Counted from the first letter of the stretch, positions 21,000 to 34,368 are shown. The stretch: DNA of 64,000 nt from Ilex aquifolium (GCA_951799425.1 OX637394.1:38953001-39017000), one strand, 5' to 3'. Program-made: numbers and translations. Notes: generated by a model from the sequence alone, not told the origin.

Positions 21000-23650
21000 G
21001 ATAGGGGTTTGCTAGATCATAGAGACTAGGAAAGGATTGATGAAGGTTGGCGACAACACTACAAGATCAGGGGCAAGACTAGGAGGCGTTGTGGTGAACC
21101 CAGGTGCTCGCGACGCCTTGGCGAAACCCTGGGTGACGCCAAGCGTGGAGGGCAGTAGAGGTGGCGCCCACCTTCATCAGGGCGACGAGGGTGACACCAT
21201 GGGAGCAGGCGATGCCCTTGGCGTTGGTGGAGGGGACCCAAATGGCATTGGCAAGTTGGGCAGTAGCATCGGCAGAAGAAAATTGGGCTCCAGGTCCACA
21301 GGCGACACCAAAGGTGGCCTGGGCAATGCCAGGTGCACAGGCGATGTCGGAGGTGACGCGATCAATGTTAGAGGTGGCCTGGGGCGGCGCCAAGGGCTTA
21401 GGTGATGCTGGAGGGAACGCAGGCGGCACCAGAGGTGGCCTGGGCAGCGCTAGGGGCTCGGGTGACGACGGAGGGAACACGGGCGGTGTCGGAGGTGGTC
21501 TGGGCAATGTCAGGGCCGCGGAGTGCGACGTCAGGGCAGCGCATGCTGACGCTGGAGCTGGCGGACTGCTGAGTAGCGGTTCCAGTGTGTCGAATAGCGG
21601 AGGTAGTGTCCTGGGCTATGTGCGGGAAGGAGAATGCCACACCTTTCAACTGGGTAAGGAGATTTTATTCGCCATTTTATTCCATATTCATCTTGATATT
21701 TACTTGACATTGGCTCTAACCTTGGTAGGTGCCCATTCTAACGGAGGCATGATGATGAGGAATAATACAACGGATTCCTCGCGAGGCAAGGGTACCGCTA
21801 ATAGTGATGGCTCGAAGGTAACCTCTATCTTCAGTTCCATAGACTATGATGATGACATTGCCCGCATTGTATCTTCGTTCCATATTCCTCCTGCCGTTAT
21901 GTGACGTCGGGCCGAGAAGATCGAGCCGGCGTGTTATGACTCCTTAAGAGAGATCGTTTTCTATGAGGATATCTTGGAGGCAAGATTGAGGTTTCCCAGA
22001 CCTAGGCCCATCTGTCGGATTCTAGGTCACATGTCGCTTACCCCGAGGAGTTTGACCCCGAATGGCTGGAGGGTAATCTTGGCGTTCTTTTCATTATGGA
22101 GACTGGTTCATGGCGAGGGTGTTTCTCCCCCTTTCGAAGAGTTCTTGGCTTCATACATGCTTCTGGATAATCCTACTCCTCATCAAGGATGGTACCGCTT
22201 TGCTCCGAGGTCCGGTAAGTTTATTATTGGACTACCTTCAAATTGCCATAGTTGAAAATCTAGGTGTTTTTTCGTTGGAGGTGAGTGGGCTGCTAAGGAG
22301 GACTGCAACTTAGTGCCCTCTAGGTGGGATACTCTTCTAAAGACCAAGCTAGGTATAAATTTTCCCCTTGCTTTCATACCTGAATGTCATATTCTTCTTG
22401 TACTTACCGCATGTTCGGTTCCTTTGCAATTCCACCTGTGTTATCTGCGGAGCAGGAGAATAGACTCCAGGCTGTGAAGGATCATCCTACCAAGCAATTC
22501 ACAACTTTTATGTCTACGCCGGGTCATTCCAAAGCCTCCCCAAGGCAGAAGAGAAAAGTTATTCAATCCTTTCAAAAAACTTTGATAATTGTAAATTCAT
22601 CTTCTTACGCCAGTTCCACAGGTGCTACTGTTGATAGAGCGATGGTGGAGGCTTTTTATACTTCTAGGGTAGTGTATTCCCCTCCTCCCAAGAGGGTGAG
22701 GCCTGATGCCCCCACTCCTCCCAGGTTGCTTCCCGGGAGGCGGAATCTAGGGGTGCCCCCACTTCTTCTCAGCATGCAGCCCCTTCGAGCGCTAGGGTTA
22801 GCCCTTCTACTACTTTAGGGGTTGAGACTCTTGTGCGGTCCGTTATAAGGACCAGAGCTCCACGTAGTTGTCCTACTTCTAGCAGTGGCTCGATGTCCAT
22901 ACTACAGGACGTGAATCTGGCCAAGGAGTGGCTTTGGAACTTTATGAAAACTACGAATATTAGAGAGGTGGGCTCTCGAGGTCTAGATGGCATTACAGAT
23001 ACCGTGATGGAGGGATTTGCCATGGTATGCCTTTTTTCTATTCAACCTTGATTTTTGCACTTATCTCTTTTTTTATGTTCTGCCTTTTGGATGCTTGTAG
23101 GTGACTGCTGCCTTTCCTTGCCTATTTTCGAAGATGATCAAGCTTGGTGAGGCATCAAGGGCTCTGGCAAAAGAGCGACAGGCACGCGAGGCTACTGAGG
23201 AGCAGTTGAGGTTGGCTCATTAGAGAGTTACACCTCTAGAGGCCAAGCTTGCGGCATCCTGTGAGATGGCTGTGAAGCTGGAGGCTGATAGGGAGACTGC
23301 CTACGCAAGAGCAGAGCCAGCGTTGCGAGCGTCCTGCGAGAGGGCCGCATGAGCTGAGGCCGAGCTGCGAATAGCTCGGGAGAGGGCTAACGTGGTAGAG
23401 ACTGACCTACAAGTAACTTGTGAGAGAGCCATCAGGGTAGAGACTCATTCCATTGAGATGGAAATGAGGCGAGAGACTGCTGAGAGGGCCGTTGCAAGTG
23501 CTTTTATCAACGACTATGAGGAGTTTAGGGGGAAGGCCTCAGCAGCTTTCCCTGCTATTGATTTTTCTAGCTTTGTCCCATATGAGGCACCAGGGACTGA
23601 TGGTGACGGGGAGAGCTTTGATGAGAGTGGATCAGGGAGTAGTGAGTGAT
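21000..23650 (+). pseudogene. Antisense ORF region of the Tat element (Transposase_28-like domain, coiled coil)
   Basis: On the strand opposite to gag-pol, between integrase and 3' LTR, are three recognisable parts. First is a Gly/Asp-rich repeat region (21040-21560). Second is a globular domain around 21980-22330 with GWRVILAFFSLWRLVHGEG and WYRFAPRSGKF, resembling the domain Pfam calls putative gypsy-type transposon (Transposase_28). Third is an Ala/Glu/Arg-rich coiled-coil C-terminus (23110-23645). An intron-like segment with plus-strand GT and AG borders lies near 23023-23100. Antisense ORFs at this place are known in Grande-like Tat elements; their role is unknown. It is degraded, with several breaks. 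The domain name is from memory of the family's look. Confidence 0.6.
21120..21540. repeat. GC-rich coding minisatellite, unit about 60 bp
   Basis: Units around GGCGACACCAAAGGTGGCCT and GGGCAATGCCAGGTGCACAG recur at about 60-bp spacing and translate on the plus strand to Gly-rich repeats (GGLGSARGSGDDGG). This is the most GC-rich patch of the window. Confidence 0.6.
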
Positions 23651-23899
23651 GTCGGGAGTATGACGACTCTTATCTTTATTTGTCTACCTTTTTGTTGTTT
23701 GGCCATGTTATGACTTTTGTCAGTTGTTTACAAACTTCTATGGAATGAAAGATAGTTCTAGACAAAATAACTCTTGCAAAGTTTTGTTTCGTAATTTAGA
23801 GTAACAAATAACAAAAGAAATTGACTGGAGCAACAAAAGACAAATAAAATGATAGTCACTGGATTGTACCCCGCTATTGATAATACATCTCTTCATGTT

Positions 23900-26800
23900 T
23901 TTGGCATTTCATGGATGGGCCAAGGCTTTTCCTTCAGAGTTCTGAATTTTGTAGGTGTCTGGCCTTACAACTTTTGTCACCATGTAAGGTCCTTCCCAAT
24001 TAGGGCCTAGTTTCCCTTCCCGAGAATCCTTAGTAGATAAAATTACTTTTTTGAGGACTAGGTCCCCTAGCAAGAAGGAGCGAGGCTTCACCCTCGAGTT
24101 GTAGTATTTGGTCATGCGGCGCTTGTACTCTGCATTCCTAAGCATAGCCATATCCCTCTCCTCCTCTACCAAGTCGAGGTTGATGCGGAGGCCTTCTTCA
24201 TTGGTGGTTGGGTCATGGTATTGGACCCTAAGGGAGTGTACCTCAATCTCAGCTAGTGTAACCGCCTCTGTCCCACAGTCTAAGGAGAATGAGGCCTCAC
24301 TCGTAGGGCTTCTTAGGGTTGTCCAGTAAGCCCATAGTATTCCTGGGAGCTCGTCCATCCACCGCCCCTTTGCGCTTTCCAGTCTGGTCTTCAGGTTACG
24401 GAGGATTATTTTGATGGTGACCTTTGTCTACCCGTTCGCCTGTGGATAGGCTAGGCTAGAGTGTGGTTGCTTGATCTGTAGGTCTGCACAAAATTCATTA
24501 AGGAGTTTGTTGTCAAATTGATTAGTATTATCACTTATTGTTGCATGAGGTACTCCGAAACGGCATACTATGCTCTTCTAGATGAAGTCCTTCACTTTTT
24601 GTTCCGTTATTTTGGCCAAAGACTCAGCTTCTGCCCACTTTGTGAAGTAGTCAATGGCTACTACCACAAATTTGCACTGGCTCCGACTCATGGTTAAGGG
24701 GCCTAAGATGTCGATCCCCCACTTAGAGAAGGGCCAAGGGCTTATGATGGTGGTGAGTTCTTCTGGTGGTTGCCTTGGCACTTGTCGCACTTTTTTACGA
24801 ATTTTTGGGCGTCTTTAATCATGCTAGACTAGTAGTAGTCTTGCCTCACTACCTTGTGAGCTAGTGCATTCCCTCCTGAGTGATTTTCACATATCCCCTC
24901 GTGCATTTCTCTCATAGCATAATTAGACTCCTCGAGAGAGGCAACAGAGTAGGTGTAGTGAGTAGCTTCTCTTGTACAGGGTGTCACGCAAAATGACGCA
25001 AAATGACGCAAGATGACGCACCTAAACGCTCTCAGTCTCAGCTTCTTGGCTTCCACTGGATTCTCTAGGAGAACACCTCCCTCTAGATAGACTCGGATAG
25101 GTGTCATTCAATTGGCCTCAGAGGATACATAGTTGACGTTGTCCTCCTCTACTTTGAGCATGCTTGGCTCGAATTAGTGATCTGTGAGTTCGAGGCCCAT
25201 TAGTATGTTCACAGATGCAAACTTGGTGAGCGTGTTTGCCATGGCGTTGTCCTCCTTGGGCAAATGTTGAATTTAGAATTGGTCGAACTTTTTTAATAAA
25301 GCTTGAATCACTGACAGGTATTCTTGCATTCTTCTCTTTTTTGCTTCAATGTCTCCTTTTAATTGGTTGACTATCAGCTGGAAATCACTATAAACCGTCA
25401 GACATAGGGCCTCCATCCCAATTGCGAGATTCAAGCCTGATATTAGGACCTCGTATTCTGCCTGATTGTTTGATACCGAAAAATAAAGGGAGACAACATA
25501 TTTGAGTGGAGTGTCATGGGGACTGATAAGAACCAACTCTACTCCACTGCCTTCCCTGGTAGAGGATTCATCTACGTATAGCTTCCAACATGTTCCTACG
25601 CCAATAGGAGACGCCCGCTTGGACGTGACGATGCGCTCAAACAAGGGCACTACAGGCTGAGGTATGGGCAACGACGGTGTTGAAGATACCAAAGGAGTAG
25701 ACGTGAGGGAACTGGGTGTCTCTGGCCTGGGAGTTTGGACTCCAGGGGCCTAGGAGGCCGGCTCCAAGGTGCTAGGCTCTCTAGGGAGGCGCTTGGGCTT
25801 GCCTCATGGAGAGTTGAGGCATTGGGTACTAAGCAGGTGAGCGCAGGGGCGCAGAGCACTCCTTCTTGGGAATCTTCTTCTTCTAGTGGTGTAGATTCGG
25901 CCATAAAATCCATAATTACTTGCACTTTTATGGCCGCCCTCGGCTGGTACTACACATCGAACTCGCTCAACTCAATGACCCATTTGAGGAGTCAGCCAAA
26001 CACATCTAGCTTTCTCAGGATTCTTTTTAGTGGTTGATATGTGATAACCACAATAGTGTGGCTCTGAAAATAATGGCGTAGGAACCTAACGGTGGTGACT
26101 AGTGCGAGGGCCAACTTTTTCAACTCAGAGTATCTTACCTCTGTTCCTCAATATGCCCCTGATTAGGACAAAACTCACGACAAATGACGAGGAGGAGAGG
26201 TAAAGATACAAGGTTTCTCCTGCTACGACATGAGATAGTAAGGAGGTGTAATAAGGAAGGCCTTTAACTTTTGGAAGGCTTCCTCCGCTTTCGGTCCCCA
26301 CTGAAAAGACTTACGAAGAATTTTAAAGAAATGTAAGCACTTATCTATTGATTTTGAGACAAACCTGCTGAGGGCTACTATCCTCCCATTAAGGCGCTAG
26401 ACCTCTTTCACAGAAGTTGGGGGTCTCATCTCCAGGATAGCTTTGATCTTGTCTAGATTAGCCTTGATGCCTCTTTTGTTAACCATGAAGTCTAGAAACT
26501 TTCCTGATCTAACGCAAAAGACACATTTTTTAGGGTTCAGCTTCATTCAGTAGGTTCTCATGGCGTCAAAAGTTTCCTGCATGTGTGTTACATGGTCTAC
26601 CGTAGCCAAGTTCTTTACCAGCATATCGCCCACGTAGACTTCCATAGTCTTCCCGATCTATGCCTCGAACATCTTGTTCACGAGGCGCTGATATGTGGCT
26701 CCATCGTTTTTCAATTCGAAAGGCATGACCCTATAATAGTAGGTTCCTTTCGGGGTGATAAATGAGGTTTTTTCCTGATCTGGATGAAACATGTTAATCT

Positions 26801-26900
26801 GGTTATAGCCAGAATAAGCATCTAAGAAACTCAGCAACTTGTGTCCAGCTGTGGCATCAATAAGGATGTCGATGCGCGATAAAGGGTAGTTGTCTTTGGG
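23900..26900 (-). pseudogene. Integrase, RNase H and distal RT regions of the Tat element
   Basis: Minus-strand remnants include the integrase core (WGIDILGPL near 24720; DYFTKWAEAE near 24640) and its C-terminal region (LVLKKV...LGPNWEGPYMV, 24050-23950). The RNase H-like region reads WKLYVDESSTREGSGVE near 25560. The RT region reads LSFLDAYSGYNQI and KTSFITPKGTYYYR near 26840-26720. The remnants carry several breaks. Confidence 0.85.
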
Positions 26901-26905
26901 ACAAG

Positions 26906-27967
26906 TGATTAAGGCCGAATAATCACATTTATTATTATGAAAGATTGATTATTTAATTGTAAAAGTGTGACAAATATAAAAGTTTATCCAAGTTTGGGTG
27001 TTATGCTATCAAATGTTGATTTGTGTTAATTTGCAGGACAAAAGCGTAAATTTTGGAGTTAAATTATGGGAAGACGAAGCATAGCTCAAAGGAAAACACA
27101 CTGGAACACGTGTCTAGACGCGAGTGGCAGAAAGGCGATCAGAAGAAGAACAAACTCACTGGAAGTTGCGTCCGGACGGAATAAGGACACGCGTCCGGAC
27201 GCGTGTCGAAGATCTGCTGACGCTAGACTTAGAATTTTGACGAGAATCAATCTATTTTCTGGGAGGTTATTAATACAAATTGAAGACTTTGTAAAGGGGA
27301 TCTCTTTTTCATCTTTTTGCTCACGACTTCTTGAGTGTATTTTGGCAATTCTTTTATGGCCGGCTGAAAGGTTAAGCTAGGGCTAGGGAAAACCTCTCAG
27401 TGAAGTACGGTATTTTTATAGACTTTGCACTTAATGATTTATGATATTGTGTTAATCTAATTTCTAATCTTATAGCAAAGTTTTTGTTCTGTAAAAACTC
27501 CTGAGTTGTTGTGCCATGTACATCGATTGCTTGAGTTTCCCTGCGAATAAATAACTGGTTATTCCACGCTTGAAGTGTTAACATTGTTTCATAAAATATT
27601 ATGATTGATTTATTATTCAGGTTTCTGAATAATCTTTTGGTTATAACTTTTGGTTTTCTTACTTGATTTGTTATCTGGATTAACCGACATTTAATTCCTG
27701 TTTCAAATCAAGCCTTGAGTCTTTAATTATTACCGTATGACATTGAGAGGGAGTACCTGATGCTCTAGTAATTTTATTACTGTTTTAATTATTAAATTAA
27801 ATTGTTTTCAATCAACAACTCTTCAAACAAATGTTCTCCATTTTAATTTAGTAGTGTTTGTGTGATTGTTGACTTGTTCCAATTCCCTGTGGATTCGACC
27901 TTGGGCTTCCGAGAATATATTACTCTGCTCAACCTACGCTTGGGTTTACACTTTTAAAGTTGAAGCA
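26906..27967 (+). repeat. 5' LTR of the Athila element (1062 bp)
   Basis: It is the same length as the 3' LTR. Most differences between the two are C/T or G/A transitions, several in CpG sites of the GCGTCCGGACGC motif, as expected of methylated cytosines. Confidence 0.95.
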
Positions 27968-28144
27968 AGTTTTTTGCGCCGTTGCCGGGGAGTTGAAAAA
28001 AACAAGGAGCCATCACATCTTTCGAGGTGTTCGGTATTTGCAATTCGTCGGAGAACCGGTAACTTCGTTCCAATTTCTTTTATTTGTATTTTCTGGCAAT
28101 TTATTTACTTTTCGTTATTTATTTAGATTTCTATTTTATTTGTT

Positions 28145-29620
28145 TTGTTTAGTTGTTTTATGAGCTCTTGGCATCGTGATTTGAGTGGACGTTTAATAAG
28201 AGAGGAGTTAGATACTCTGTTTGGAAATCTATTTGATTCATCTGATTTAAATTTTTTTGTGCACACAATGGCTGTTAATCCTAACATTACTAGGCAGAAT
28301 GAACTTCCCCCACATGAGGACCATATTGATAGAGTAAGCAATCATAATGAGAATGATGTGGATAATTTGAATGTTAATCAGGGCAGGACTTTGCGTGAAT
28401 ATCTACAACCTGTATTACTCATTGAACCGTCATGCATAATTTTTCCATTGAATGTCATTAATTTTGTTTTCAAACCTGGCATGATTCAGTTACTTCCAAA
28501 ATTCCTGGGTATAGGTGAAGAAAACTCATATTTGCACATCAGAGAATTTGGGGATGTATGTGCTACGTTTCATGACCAGAATGTTGCAATGGATATAGTC
28601 AGGCTGAAGTTATTTCCTTTTTCATTAAAGGAGAAAGCTAAAACTTGGTTATATTCGTTGAGATCTAGGTCTATAGGAACATGGCAAGAGATGCAGAAAC
28701 AATTTTTAAAGAAATTTTTTCCCACACATCGCACAAACTCTTTGAAAAGACAAATCATGAATTTTTCTCAAAAGGAGTCTGAAAATTTTTATCAAAGTTG
28801 GGAAAGATTTAAAGACCTTCTTGCATCTTGTCCACATCATGGTTATGAAAGCTGGCGCATAATAAGTTTCTTTTATGAGGGTTTAGGCCCACAGCTGCGT
28901 CAATTTATTGAGATGATGTGTAATGGTGATTTTATGAATAAGGAACCAGATGATGTTTTTGACTATTTAGACCAATTAGCCGAGAATGCACAATCTTGGG
29001 ATACTACATCCTAGGAACCCTCTAGAGGTAAAACTGCACAATCATCATCATCTGGTGGGGGTAAGTATCAGTTGAAGGAGGAAGATGACATTGGGGCTAG
29101 GATTGCCACCTTAGCTAGGAGAGTAGAAGCTATGGAATATAAAAGGGTTAATGAGGTTGACACAATACCTGTTGAGGAAGTCTGTGGTTTTTGTGACACC
29201 CCCGGACACCCAGTTAAACAGTGTCCAACATTGCCTATGTTAAAAGAGGTTTTGCATGATCAAGCAAATGCTGCAAACAATTTTTCAAAACCTTACAATA
29301 ATCCTTATTCAAATAAATATAATCCGGGGTGGAAAAATCACCTCAACTTTAGTTGGAGGAATGAAAATAATGCATCACAACCACCTCAACAAAATTCTTC
29401 CAATGCTGCACCTTATGTCCCACCTCCTAAGAGAAGTATGGATGAAGCATTAACACAGTTCATGCAGAGTCAGTCAAATTATAATAGGCAAACTACTCAG
29501 GCCATTGATGATCTCAGAGGTACAGTCAATCAAACCACACAGGCTTTAAATGACATTAGGAGTGCAATCACTAAACTGACTATTGACCCGTGTCATCAGG
29601 AGAAGGGTAAGTTCTCAGCA
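28145..29620 (+). pseudogene. gag region of the Athila element
   Basis: The capsid-like domain is recognisable by MDIVRLKLFPFSLKEKAKTW near 28590-28650 and by FSQKESENFYQSWERFKDLL near 28760-28820 (retrotransposon gag family). A zinc knuckle CGFCDTPGHPVKQCP follows near 29182-29226, then an Asn/Gln/Pro-rich tail. Damaged. Confidence 0.85.
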
Positions 29621-29999
29621 CAACCACAACCAAATCCACAGGGTCAATTTTTTGTGAATGATACTGGCACTCCTAGTACTGAGCATGATCAGGTTAAGTC
29701 TATCACCACACTCCGTAGTGGGAAAGAAATTGATAAAACCATTCCTTCTCAAACTCAAAAATTTGAGAAAATTTCAAAACCTACGGAAAGTGATGATAAA
29801 CTTAATCCCTCTAAAGTTAATGAGCCTGAGAAGTATGTTCCTCCTGCACCATTCCCACAGAGATTGCTTACTTCTACCAAGCCTCATATGCACAATGATA
29901 TGTTAGAAGTCTTTAAGCAGGTAAAAATCAACATTCCCTTGTTGGATGCCATTAAACAAATACCTTCTTATGCAAAGTTTTTAAAGGAATTATGCACTG

Positions 30000-30480
30000 T
30001 CAAAAGGAAATTGAATGTGCAAAAGAAGGCATTTTTAACTGAGCAGGTATCCTCCATCATACAGCATAACACTCCACTGAAGTACAAAGACCCAGGTTGT
30101 CCTACCATTTCTTGTGTCATAGGCAACCACAGAATTGAACAGGCTTTACTGGATCTTGGAGCTAGTGTGAACTTGCTCCCATATTCAGTATATGAACAAT
30201 TAGGGTTAGGTGAATTAAAACCCACTTCGGTTACACTCCAATTAGCTGACAGATCAATAAGAGTACCGAGGGGTATGGTGGAGGATGTCTTAGTACAGGT
30301 TGACAAATTTTATTTTCCTGTGGATTTCATAATTTTGGATACTCAACCTGTATTAAATGCTAATACTCAAATTCCTGTTATTTTAGGCAGACCATTCCTA
30401 GCAACTTCAAATGCTTTAATTAATTGTAGGAATGGTGTGATGAAATTAACTTTTGGGAATATGACATTAGAGCTCAACAT
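30000..30480 (+). pseudogene. Protease region of the Athila element
   Basis: It has the aspartic-protease-like LLDLGASVNLLPYSVYEQLG with the flap-side VPRGMVEDVLVQV and C-terminal PVILGRPFLATSNA, arranged as in Athila polyproteins. It belongs to an element that is broken overall. Confidence 0.8.
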
Positions 30481-30999
30481 TTTTCATGTGTGCAAACAAC
30501 CAGAGAATGTTGATGAAGATGTGCATGAGGTTAACATGATTGAGTCTCTTGTTCCAAGCAGATTATATGATTCTTCTCTATTTGATCCACTTGAAGCATG
30601 CTTGCTTGAACAATCTTCTATGATAGAGATAGATGAACTCAATTCTGAAATTTCTGTTTCTACTGATGTGTTAAACTCTTTACAGGTACTTGAAATGAAA
30701 GAGTTGAGACAGAAATTTGAGGAGCTTCCACCAAGAATTGACCCACCAATTCCATCCAGTGAGAAAGCACCTAAGCTTGACCTCAAGCAGCTACCGGTTG
30801 AGTTAAAGTATGCATTTTTGGGAGATGATGCAACTTATCCGGTAATAATTTCTTCTCAATTGAATTCAGCACAGGAAGGTATGTTATTACAACTTCTTAG
30901 AGAACATAAAAAGGCAATTGGCTGGACTTTAGCTGATATAAAAGGAATTAGTCCATTAGTTTGCACTCACAAGATTTATTTTGGAAGATAATGCTAAAA

Positions 31000-32290
31000 C
31001 ATCTAGGGAAATGCAACGTCGACTGAATCCACATATGAAAGAAGTTGTAAAGAAGGAAGTGCTGAAATTGTTAGACATATGAATTATTTACCCTATTGCA
31101 GACAGCAAATGGGTAAGCCCCACACAGGTAGTTCCTAAGAAATCTGGAGTCACTGTAGTTGCCAATGAAAATAATGAACTTGTGCCAACTAGGACAGTTA
31201 CTGGTTGGAGAATGTGCATAGACTACAGGAAATTAAATTCTGTTACTAGAAAAGATCACTTCCCTTTACCTTTTATGGATCAAATTTTGGAAAGGGTAGC
31301 ATCGCATTTGTATTACTGTTTTCTAGATGGCTATTCAGGATATAATCAGATTGAAATTGCCCTAGAAGACCAAGAGAAAACCACATTTACTTGCCCTTTT
31401 GGTACTTTTGCATATCGCAGGATGCCCTTTGGACTTTGCAATGCACCTGCGACCTTTCAAAGGTGCATGCTAAGTATTTTTAGTGACATGGTAGAGCGTT
31501 TTATTGAAGTTTTCATGGATGATTTTACTGTTTTTGGTGATGCTTTTGATGAATGCTTGTCAAATTTAGAGAAAGTGCTTCTTCGATGTGAAGAAAAGAA
31601 CCTAGTGCTTAATTGGGAAAAATGCCACTTTATGGTTCAAAAGGGAATTGTTCTTGGTCACATTGTCTCATCTGAGGGAATCCAGGTAGATAAAGCTAAG
31701 ATAGAATTAATTGCTAATTTACCTTCTCCCAAAACCCTTAAGGATGTTAGATCTTTTTTGGGTCATGCTGGTTTCTATCGAAGGTTCATAAAAGATTTTA
31801 GCTCTATATCTAGACCACTTTGCAATCTCTTAGGGAAGGATATACCTTTTGAGTGGGATGGGTTATGCCAAGAGGCTTTTGATAAGTTAAAGGGCATGCT
31901 CGTCACTGCTCCAATTATGCAACCCCCGAATTGGAGTCTTCCTTTTGAAATTATGTGTGATGCCAGTGACTATGCCGTCGGGGCAGTTTTAGGACAAAGG
32001 AATGAGAAAAAGCCACATGTCATCTACTATGCTAGTCGAACTTTAAATAGTGCACAAATGAATTATTCTACCACATAAAAGGAATTACTGGCAGTAGTTT
32101 TTGCACTGGACAAATTTAGGTCATATTTAGTGGGATTCCCCATTGTTATTTTCACAGACCATGCGGCTCTTAAATATTTACTGACAAAGAAAGATGTCAA
32201 ACCAAGACTGCTTAGGTGGATCCTCCTACTCCAAGAATTTGATATGACCATTAAAGATAAAAAAAGGAGTAAAGAATGTAGTGGCTAACC
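31000..32290 (+). pseudogene. Reverse transcriptase and RNase H regions of the Athila element
   Basis: RT blocks are MCIDYRKLNSVTRKDHFPLP, FLDGYSGYNQI, FGLCNAPATFQRCM and the catalytic FMDDF near 31510-31530. RNase H follows from about 31950 (MCDASDYAVGAVLGQR). Damaged. Confidence 0.9.
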
Positions 32291-32499
32291 ATTTGTCTAG
32301 ACTTGTGAGTGACATACCCATTGAGACGGTGCCGATCAAGGACACTTTTCCTGATGAACAATTGCTGGCAGTTTCGGCAGTACCTTGGTTTGCTGATATA
32401 GTGAATTTTCTTGTTACAGGTAACATGCCACCAGCTTGGACTACATTGGATAGAAGGAAGTTCTTAACTGAAGTGAAAAGCTTTTTCTGGGATGACCCA

Positions 32500-33430
32500 T
32501 ATCTTTTCAAGTATTGCTCAGATCAAATTATCCGAAGATGTGTGCCCAATGATGAGGTAAGTAGCATTTTATCCTTTTGTCATTCGGGAGCATGTGGAGG
32601 CCACTTTTCTATGAAAAAGACCGCTACAAAGGTTTTGCAGTGCGGATTTTATTGGCCGACAATTTTTAAGGATGCATATAATTTCTGTAAGGTGTGTGAG
32701 CGATGTCAAAAACTGGGGGGATTAACCCGTAGAAATATGATGCCTCTAAATCCAATTTTGATAATAGAAATTTTTGACTGTTGGGGCATAGATTTCATGG
32801 GACCTTTTCCCCCATCTTTTGGATATATGTACATTTTAGTGGGAGTGGACTATGTTTCTAAGTGGGTCGAAGCTATACCATGTCGGACAAATGATCATAA
32901 AGTTGTTTTGAAATTTTTAAAAGAAAACATTTTGTCCAGATTTGGTATACCTCGAGCCATTATCAGTGATGGGGATTGCACTTTTGTAATAGACTTTTTG
33001 AGAATTTAATGAAAAAATACGGTGTCACACACAAAGTTGCAACTCCTTATCACCCTCAGACAAGTGGTCAAGCAGAGCTTGTCAATCGGGAGATTTCTTA
33101 CATTTTGGAAAAAACGGTGAACCCAGATCGTAAAGATTGGTCGTTACGATTAATCGATGCGTTATGGGCATACCGAACTGCATACAAAACCCCGATTGAC
33201 ATGTCTCCGTACAGATTGGTTTATGGAAAAGCTTGTCACTTGCCTGTGGAACTAGAGCATAAAGCATACTGGGCCATTAAGATGTTCAATTTTAGTTTTG
33301 ACAAAGCTGGTGCCTTACGAAAATTACAATTAAACGAGCTTGAGGAGATTAGGAATGAAGCCTATGAGAATTCTAGGATTAGTAAGGAACGAATGAAGGT
33401 GTTCCATGATAAGAATATTGTGTGAAAAAC
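32500..33430 (+). pseudogene. Integrase region of the Athila element
   Basis: The zinc-binding HHCC region (SFCHSGACGGHFSMKKT ... VCERCQK) is followed by the core with WGIDFMGPFP, VDYVSKWVEAI and [16 protein letters not shown]. Near 33180 is the typical [15 protein letters not shown], then the C-terminal region. Damaged. Confidence 0.9.
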
Positions 33431-34101
33431 GTTTACACTGGCACAAAAAGTTCTGCTATATAATTCTAGGCTTCACATCTTCAAAGGAAAGCTTCAAACC
33501 AGATGGAGTGGTCCGTACATTGTTAAGGAGGCCTTCCCCTATGGAACAATAGAGATTGAGAATCCAAGTAATGGGAACACCTTTAAAGTTAACGGACAAT
33601 GACTGAAACCATTCTTGGAGGAAGGTATTGTAGAAGTGGAATCCATCGAATTGATGGATCCCCACTATGAATAATCTCTCTCTCACCATTTGATGTATAC
33701 TGTTGTATATTAGTGTATTTTGTTTTCTCTTTAATTTTCTACAGATGCATGAGCACAGTTTATGTGCATCCGGTATGTTCTTCCTATCCCTTATTTGATC
33801 TTACTTTCGGTATTCGTACATTGAGGACAATGTAGATTTTTGAGTGGGGGGGTAGAGCATTCACTTGATAAAAAGTATATGGGATGGGAGTTTGAATTTG
33901 AACTTTGTGCACATGCAACTGTGTTTATTGTTTTGCTTTTAATATTTTGTTTTTAGTATAGTCATGTAGTTTTTTTTATTTTTTTGTGGTTTTGAGGGAC
34001 TTAGGAATTTTTAGGAAATAGAATGGAACCACTTGGGAGAGAGAGAGCTGAAAAAAGTGAAATTTTTTTTTCTAAGTATAAAGAATAAAAGCTACTGGAA
34101 T

Positions 34102-34360
34102 ATGCGTCCGGACGCGTTAACAAAGACTAAAACCTACTGGAAATCGCGTCCGAACGTGACCATAAGAGGCTGAACTCTCTGGAAAGCGCGTCCGGACGGT
34201 TACACTATATGCGTCCTGACGGAAGGTCAACCGTTTCAAATTCCAGAGGCGCGTCCGGACGGGACTGTACCATGCGTCCGGACGCGTGACTTTTAAGGCT
34301 AATTAAGGCGGCAGTTGAGGCGCGTCCGGACGGTACAACCCCATGCGTCCGGACGCGTGT
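34102..34360. repeat. Array of eight CpG palindromes GCGTCCGGACGC
   Basis: Exact or near-exact copies occur near 34104, 34146, 34187, 34211, 34251, 34273, 34322 and 34344, at spacings of 20-70 bp. The last copies alternate between flanks GCGCGTCCGGACGG and ATGCGTCCGGACGCG. Many are preceded by (A/T)CTGGAA. Three more copies stand in each LTR (27112-27205 and 37650-37745). Confidence 0.85.
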
Positions 34361-34368
34361 GAAAAAAT

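Noticed and set aside
21059-21649. Long minus-strand Pro/Ala-rich frames opposite the Gly-rich repeat
   Set aside because: They are reverse translations of the GC-rich minisatellite. The plus-strand reading leads into a recognisable domain and these do not.
21650-21735. Possible intron in the antisense ORF region
   Set aside because: GT and AG borders exist, but the frame stays open through the segment, so there is no need to invoke splicing here.
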